Source of the DNA: JBGPIT01 sp041485125
GTDB lineage: Bacteria > Desulfobacterota > Binatia > UTPRO1
NCBI GenBank assembly: GCA_041485125.1
Contig: JBGPIT010000150.1
Span: forward strand, 1-11,031
Direction: 5' to 3'
Length of the DNA: 11,031 bases
Shown here: piece after piece, positions 5,735 through 11,031 of the stretch
How positions within the stretch are numbered: the stretch's first letter is position 1
Layout: each line of letters begins with the position of its first letter
Made by a program: the position numbers and the translations under genes
The notes under the pieces: generated by a model
What the model was told of the DNA's origin: nothing
The model's database searches: none
Seen by the model: the letters and a program-made list of their open reading frames with translations, nothing else

Positions 5735-7603
5735 ATCGCCCACCATCAGAGAGACGCTCGCCATCGTGCTCGGTCGTGACCATCGCGTTGCAACCGCCGC
5801 CACGATCGATGCGATCCCAACCGCGGAGAGCCCCGCGCTCGTGATCCTCGGCTTACCTACAGCCGCACGCGAGTCGGTCGTCGTCGACGCGGCGTTGGCC
5901 GCCGTCGGCGAGCGCGTTCCGCTCCTCCTGCTGAGCCGTCCCGGCGTCCGTACGCGAGATCGCCTACGACGTTCCGGTCGCGCCTTCTCGATCGTGGCGA
6001 AGCCCTTCGATCTGCACGCGCTGCGCGCCGCCGTCGACCTCGCGCTCGCCGAGCCGCCGAGCGCGCCCGCGCCGACATCCTGGCGCTCCACCGCGCGGCG
6101 GTGGCTCGAGCATCCGTACGTCACGCGAGAGTGCGCGCTCATCGCGAGCCGCGCGATTGCCACCGACCTGCCCGTCCTCGTCATCGGCACGGGCGGAACG
6201 GGCGCCTCGGACGTCGCGCGCGCGCTGCACGTCGGTCGTGGAAGGCCTGGACGCTTCGTCGTACGCTCGGCGCGCGATCTCGACGACCGCGCGCTCCGCC
6301 GCGCCCGCCGGCGTGCGAGGCGTGGCACCCTCTTCGTCGACGACGTGCACGCCGCCTCGCGCGAGGCCCAGCACGCGCTTCTCGCGTTGCTACGCGAGCA
6401 ACACGAGACGAGCGACGACCTGCCCGACGTCGTCACCGCGACCGATGCGCCGCTCGACGAGCGCGTCGCTCGGGGCGACTTTCTTTCCGAGCTCGCCCAC
6501 ACCATCGCGGGCGCCGTGCTTCGCCTGACACCGCTCCGCGACCGCGCCGACGACGTGCCGGCGCTGGTCGAGGTCGAGACCGCGCGGGTCGCGCGCCGGC
6601 TCGGGCTCGGCGACGTCACGTACACGGAGCCGGCGCTGGTCCGCCTGGCGCGGTACCTCTGGTTCGGCGATGTCGCCGAGCTGACGGCGGTGATCACGCG
6701 GACGGTCGCGGTGCGACGCCCACAGATGATCGACGCGACCGATCTCCTCTTCGACAGCCGGGACATCGCACGCGACGCCGAGCTCTCACCCGCCGAGGAG
6801 CCTGCGGGACGGCCGCGCAACGTCCCACCGTCGCAGTCCGCCGCGAACGCGTCCGAGCGCCGCGCTCGTGCGCTGCACGCGATCCCGGCCACCACCGCGG
6901 CGGCCCACACCCTCCAAGCGGCGCCGGCGGCGGCCGAACGGGCGGAGCTGCCGAGCCTCGAGGTCCTCGTCGGCGAGCTCGCCCACGAGCTCCGCAACCC
7001 GATGGTGACGATCAAGACCTTCGCGCAGCATCTCGACAGCGTGCTCGCCGATCCGGAGGTGCGCGCGCGCTTCTCCGCGCTCGCCGGCGACGCGATCACG
7101 CGCATGGACGCGCTCCTCGAGAACCTGCTCGACTTCGCGCGTTTCCGCGCGCCGCAGCGCCAGCCGACCGACCTACGCACGCTCATGGACCGCGCGCTCG
7201 CCGAATGCGCCGACGATCTCGCCCGGAAGGACGTCCGCGTCGAGTGGGGCGGCGAGGTCGCGAGCCGCGTCGACGCCGACGAGGCGCAGCTGCTATTCGC
7301 GTTCCGGAGCCTCCTCGGCGGTCTGCTCCCGGCCCTGCTGCCGCACGAGCCGCTGCGGGTGAGCGTCACCGATCCCTTCACGCTCGCGCTCAACGCGCAC
7401 ACCGAGCGGACGGTGTCGCAGCGCCTCGCACAGCTCGTCGGCGACGAGCGCGACGGCGACGGTCAGACCTTGCCGCTCGCGTTCGCGCTCGCCGCCGCCT
7501 TGATCCGGCGCAACGGCGGCATGCTGCGGACGGCACTCGGCGCGGATGGACGTACCGCGATCACGGTCGAATGGCCGGCACGAAGAACCCAGGAAGGGGC
7601 GTA

Positions 7604-7604
<1 letters not shown>
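5709..7604 (+). CDS. degenerate receiver - NtrC-type AAA+ - histidine kinase fusion protein
   Basis: This 631-residue cytoplasmic protein has the outline of three signalling modules with most active-site residues replaced. Residues 1-115 resemble a receiver domain: acidic pocket D8-E9, S76 and K98 (AKPF) remain, but Gly48 (VILGLP) occupies the phospho-acceptor Asp position. Residues ~128-345 follow an NtrC AAA+ domain: GTGGTGAS at 160-167 has Ala166 for the Walker A Lys, the sigma-54 loop (GAFTGA) is deleted, LFVDDV is at 208-213, FLSELAHTI replaces the arginine-finger segment FREDLYYRL, and LWFGDVAEL replaces PWPGNVREL. After an Ala/Pro linker (~351-415), HisKA retains ELAHELRNP with His426. 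The ATPase domain lacks N (Ser534/Gly538), G1 (DPFT at 555-558) and G2 (QTLPLA) boxes. The start is the ATG right before KSILVVDES. The stop overlaps the next ATG by one base (TAATG). It may be a scaffold, inhibitor or phosphotransfer protein. Confidence 0.85.
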
Positions 7605-8986
<1,382 letters not shown>

Positions 8987-9050
8987 GTCGCCGCGAACGG
9001 CATCAGGCTCGGCGGCCCACGTGGCCCAATGCAACGCTGCGTGGCGCGAT

Positions 9051-9099
9051 GCTCCGGAGCGGAGTGTGCCATTGATGGCGACCTCTTGGCGCCGCTCCG
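9051..9099. promoter_or_regulatory. dyad cluster, possible enhancer for the activator
   Basis: Several dyads crowd this 49-bp stretch. GCTCCGGAGC (9051-9060) and GCCATTGATGGC (9068-9079) are near-ideal palindromes. CGGAGCGG (9055-9062) is an inverted repeat of CCGCTCCG (9092-9099). The cluster lies about 150-195 bp upstream of the predicted sigma-54 start near 9246, a usual distance for enhancer-binding proteins. As RNA it could also fold as a long imperfect hairpin after the activator gene, but no T-run follows. Confidence 0.35.
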
Positions 9100-9219
9100 T
9101 TCAAAATTGGACCCACTAAGCCTGAGCGGACGGCCGCGGCGTGCGCACATGTCCCGCCGTCGGCGCAACAGGCATCGCTGGACAAGCACTTAGCGCGGGC
9201 GCGCGCGGTACGCCCGCCG

Positions 9220-9235
9220 TGGCATGGAATCTGCT
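9220..9235 (+). promoter_or_regulatory. sigma-54 (-24/-12) promoter
   Basis: TGGCATGGAATCTGCT fits TGGCAC-N5-TTGCT with two mismatches. The invariant GG (9221-9222) and GC (9233-9234) are 12 bases apart, as required, and a T-run follows the -12 element, common at such promoters. The predicted start is near 9246, six bases before the ATG at 9252, so the leader would be very short and without a ribosome-binding site. It lies between the sigma-54 activator and the hybrid kinase, which supports the call. Confidence 0.6.
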
Positions 9236-9251
9236 TTTTTCGCCGCTGATC

Positions 9252-10421
9252 ATGGCGACACAGGGCAACGTGCTGATCATCGAGGACGAGCCGGGACCGG
9301 CGCTCGCCCTCAAGATGATTCTCAAACCGTACTACCAAGTCTATAGCGCCGAGCGTGGCGAGACGGCGCTCGAGATCCTCAAGTCGACGCCGATCGACGT
9401 CATCACGCTGGATCTCCGCATGCCGGGCCTCTCGGGCATGCCGCTGCTCTCGAAGATCAAGGAGCACGATCCCGACATCGAGGTGATCGTGATCACCGGC
9501 TACGGCTCGCTCGAAACCGCGGTCGAGAGCATCAACCTCAAAGTGTTCGCCTACGTCGCGAAGCCGTTCGACGTGCTCGAGATCCTCGAGACCACCAAGC
9601 GGGCGCTGCAGAAGCGTCGCAATCTTCAGCGGCTCCGTCACATCAAGGAAGAGTTCTTCGCGAATCTCACGCACGAGTTCCGCACGCCGCTCTCGGCGAT
9701 CATGGGCTACAGCTCGATCCTGCTCGACGAGCACGGCGGGACGCTCACGACCGAGCAGCGCCATGCGCTCGATCGCATCCAGGCCAACTCGCACGAGCTG
9801 CTGTCGTGCGTCGAAGGGATCTTCTTCCTCGCCGCCCTCGAGGCGGGCGAGATCCCGGTGACGGTGTGGAGCTTCGATGCGCGCACCACCCTGAACGCGC
9901 TGCGCTCGCGCTTCGCGGCGGCGTTCGCGGACAAGGGCATCAAGCTCGACATCCCGGATTTCCCGGCGCTGTCGATCCGCACCGACGAGGAGAAGGTCGC
10001 GAAGATCGTCGAGACCCTGGTCCTGAACGCGCTCAAGTTCACCGAAACGGGCGAGGTCCACGTGCAAGCCGGCCTGCTCGCGGACGGCGCGCTCGAAGTG
10101 CGGGTGCGCGACACCGGCCTCGGCATGCGCCCCGACGAGGTGTTCGAGGTGCTCGAGGGCTTCCGGCAAGCCGACCCGACCGCGCGCAAGCGCTTCCGCG
10201 GGATCGGCCTCGGCCTGCGGTTGGTGACGCGGCTCTTGAACGCGCTCGGCGGCACGCTCGACGTGCAAAGCACGCTCGGCGCCGGCAGCGAGTTCATCGT
10301 GCGGGTTCCGCCGCATACGGAGGACGTCGCGCCGGCCGAGGGACTGGTTTCGACCGAGCATCTGGCGATGGCGGGAGCCGACATCGAGGGGTCGCAGATG
10401 AAGCAAAGGATATCGGCATGA
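9252..10421 (+). CDS. receiver - histidine kinase hybrid without a sensor domain
   Basis: This 389-residue cytoplasmic protein has an N-terminal receiver followed directly by a kinase core. Receiver: E11-D12-E13, phospho-acceptor D54 (TLDLRMPG), T82 and K104 (AKPFD). After a short helical linker (~112-132), HisKA carries NLTHEFRTP with His141. The ATP-binding domain has the N box with N259 (LVLNALKFT), G1 DTGLGM (287-292) and G2 GIGLGL (317-322). All catalytic residues are present, so it should autophosphorylate. There are no membrane segments or PAS/GAF domains; its input is probably phosphorylation of its own receiver. ATG 9252 is chosen because it sits just before GNVLIIEDE. It has no Shine-Dalgarno, and a GTG at 9219 is an alternative that would place the start inside the sigma-54 site. 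The stop overlaps the next gene as ATGA. Confidence 0.92.
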   Translation: MATQGNVLIIEDEPGPALALKMILKPYYQVYSAERGETALEILKSTPIDVITLDLRMPGLSGMPLLSKIKEHDPDIEVIVITGYGSLETAVESINLKVFAYVAKPFDVLEILETTKRALQKRRNLQRLRHIKEEFFANLTHEFRTPLSAIMGYSSILLDEHGGTLTTEQRHALDRIQANSHELLSCVEGIFFLAALEAGEIPVTVWSFDARTTLNALRSRFAAAFADKGIKLDIPDFPALSIRTDEEKVAKIVETLVLNALKFTETGEVHVQAGLLADGALEVRVRDTGLGMRPDEVFEVLEGFRQADPTARKRFRGIGLGLRLVTRLLNALGGTLDVQSTLGAGSEFIVRVPPHTEDVAPAEGLVSTEHLAMAGADIEGSQMKQRISA

Positions 10422-11031
10422 ACCGCGAGAGCTTTCTCCACTGTCGCGAATGCGACGTGCTGTTTCGGCCGTCGCCGTACGACCGGGTCCCGGAGTTCCG
10501 CCTCACGCCCGAGGGGTACACCGAGACGGTGCGCGACGACTGCGCGGAGTTTCTCTGCCGCCATGCGCGCCATCCGATGCAGACACTGCGGCTCAGCGGC
10601 GAGACCGTCGCCCACGACGGCCCGCTGTGGGACCCGATGGTCACCACCTACTGGCAGGTATCGAACGGCACCGATCTCTTCGTCGTGCAGGGTTGGCGCG
10701 AGCACGTCGACGAGCCGCTGCGCTATCGCATGGTCCCGGGCCGGCTGATCGCCGAGCGCGTCAGCGTCGAGATCCCCGAGCGCGAGATCCGCGACGAGAT
10801 CGACCGTGCGCTCTACCCGGGCGCCGTGCCCGAGCGGAAGCTCGAGGCCTTCGTCGATCGCTTCAAGAGCATCGTCTGGGAGATCGACCCGGCGGAGCTC
10901 GAGATCCTCTACGACGTCCCGAACGAGCCGACGCTCAGCGTCGCGGCGCTGCCCACCTGGGCGTTCGATCGCCTCTCGCGCGAGGCCAGGCGCATCTTCG
11001 ACCGCGCCGACACCGCGCGGATCGTGGCACG
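10418..11031 (+). CDS. unknown protein with N-terminal Cys/His cluster, cut by window edge
   Basis: The frame begins at an ATG overlapping the stop of the kinase gene (ATGA) and is still open at the right edge after about 204 codons. I do not recognise the protein. The N-terminus has HCREC (8-12), then Cys42, Cys47, His49 and His52, which could together bind a metal such as zinc. The remainder is a soluble, acidic/aromatic sequence with Trp-rich stretches (about 71-95), typical of a globular domain. No signal peptide or membrane segment is seen. Tight coupling to the hybrid kinase suggests it is a partner, output or input component of that kinase, but this is inference from position only. Coding is supported by long open frame, start overlap and codon use like the neighbours. 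Confidence 0.8.
   Translation, partial: MNRESFLHCRECDVLFRPSPYDRVPEFRLTPEGYTETVRDDCAEFLCRHARHPMQTLRLSGETVAHDGPLWDPMVTTYWQVSNGTDLFVVQGWREHVDEPLRYRMVPGRLIAERVSVEIPEREIRDEIDRALYPGAVPERKLEAFVDRFKSIVWEIDPAELEILYDVPNEPTLSVAALPTWAFDRLSREARRIFDRADTARIVA

Noticed and set aside
6101..7603. In-frame upstream extension of the NtrC-type activator
   Set aside because: The extension is Arg/Pro-rich, overlaps the degenerate fusion gene entirely, and the ATG at 7604 has a strong ribosome-binding site directly before the receiver domain.

Overview
The window looks like ordinary chromosome from a high-GC Gram-negative bacterium. Reasons: an outer-membrane FadL-type porin ending in phenylalanine, LipB, MeaB, an NtrC-family activator with a plausible sigma-54 promoter, and densely overlapping genes. 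The mix of sigma-54 signalling, stand-alone receiver-kinase hybrids and FadL/MeaB functions suggests a deltaproteobacterial-type lineage in the broad sense (Desulfobacterota, Myxococcota or Binatota). That placement is inference; no taxonomic marker gene is present. I see no insertion sequence, CRISPR array, prophage gene or origin.

Layout, left to right. (1) 1-246 is non-coding, with two hairpins, one followed by a T-rich tail, and then two tandem TTGAGT-N3-ACTCAA palindromes, the second overlapping a start codon. (2) 247-2213 is a two-gene operon, a TetR regulator and a FadL/OmpP1 hydrophobic-compound transporter, joined by an ATGA overlap and probably controlled by the palindromes. (3) 2250-2323 is a tRNA-Met on the minus strand. 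(4) 4763 down to 2420 (minus strand) is a translationally coupled operon: lipB octanoyltransferase, meaB GTPase chaperone and a PrpA-like metallophosphatase. (5) 4819-5196 is a small two-helix membrane protein transcribed divergently. (6) 5197-5708 is a 512-base gene-free stretch with an 11-bp helix closing two hairpins, another hairpin, a good sigma-70 promoter with a dyad on its -10 region, and a possible leader ORF. (7) 5709 to the right edge is a signalling cluster.

The signalling cluster is the most interesting part. Its first gene encodes a 631-residue protein with the outline receiver - NtrC-type AAA+ - histidine kinase. The receiver has lost its phosphorylatable Asp. The AAA+ domain has lost the Walker A Lys, the sigma-54 contact loop and the arginine fingers. 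The kinase ATP-binding domain has lost its N, G1 and G2 boxes. Only the HisKA phospho-acceptor His motif looks intact. One base of overlap later comes an intact NtrC-family activator. After a 265-bp gap with dyads and a -24/-12 promoter-like site comes an intact receiver-kinase hybrid without a sensor domain, coupled to an unknown Cys-rich protein that runs off the window.

A working model, which is inference: the intact hybrid kinase and the intact activator are the live phosphorelay. The degenerate protein acts as a scaffold, phosphotransfer relay or inhibitor. The activator feeds forward on the hybrid-kinase gene through the sigma-54 site.
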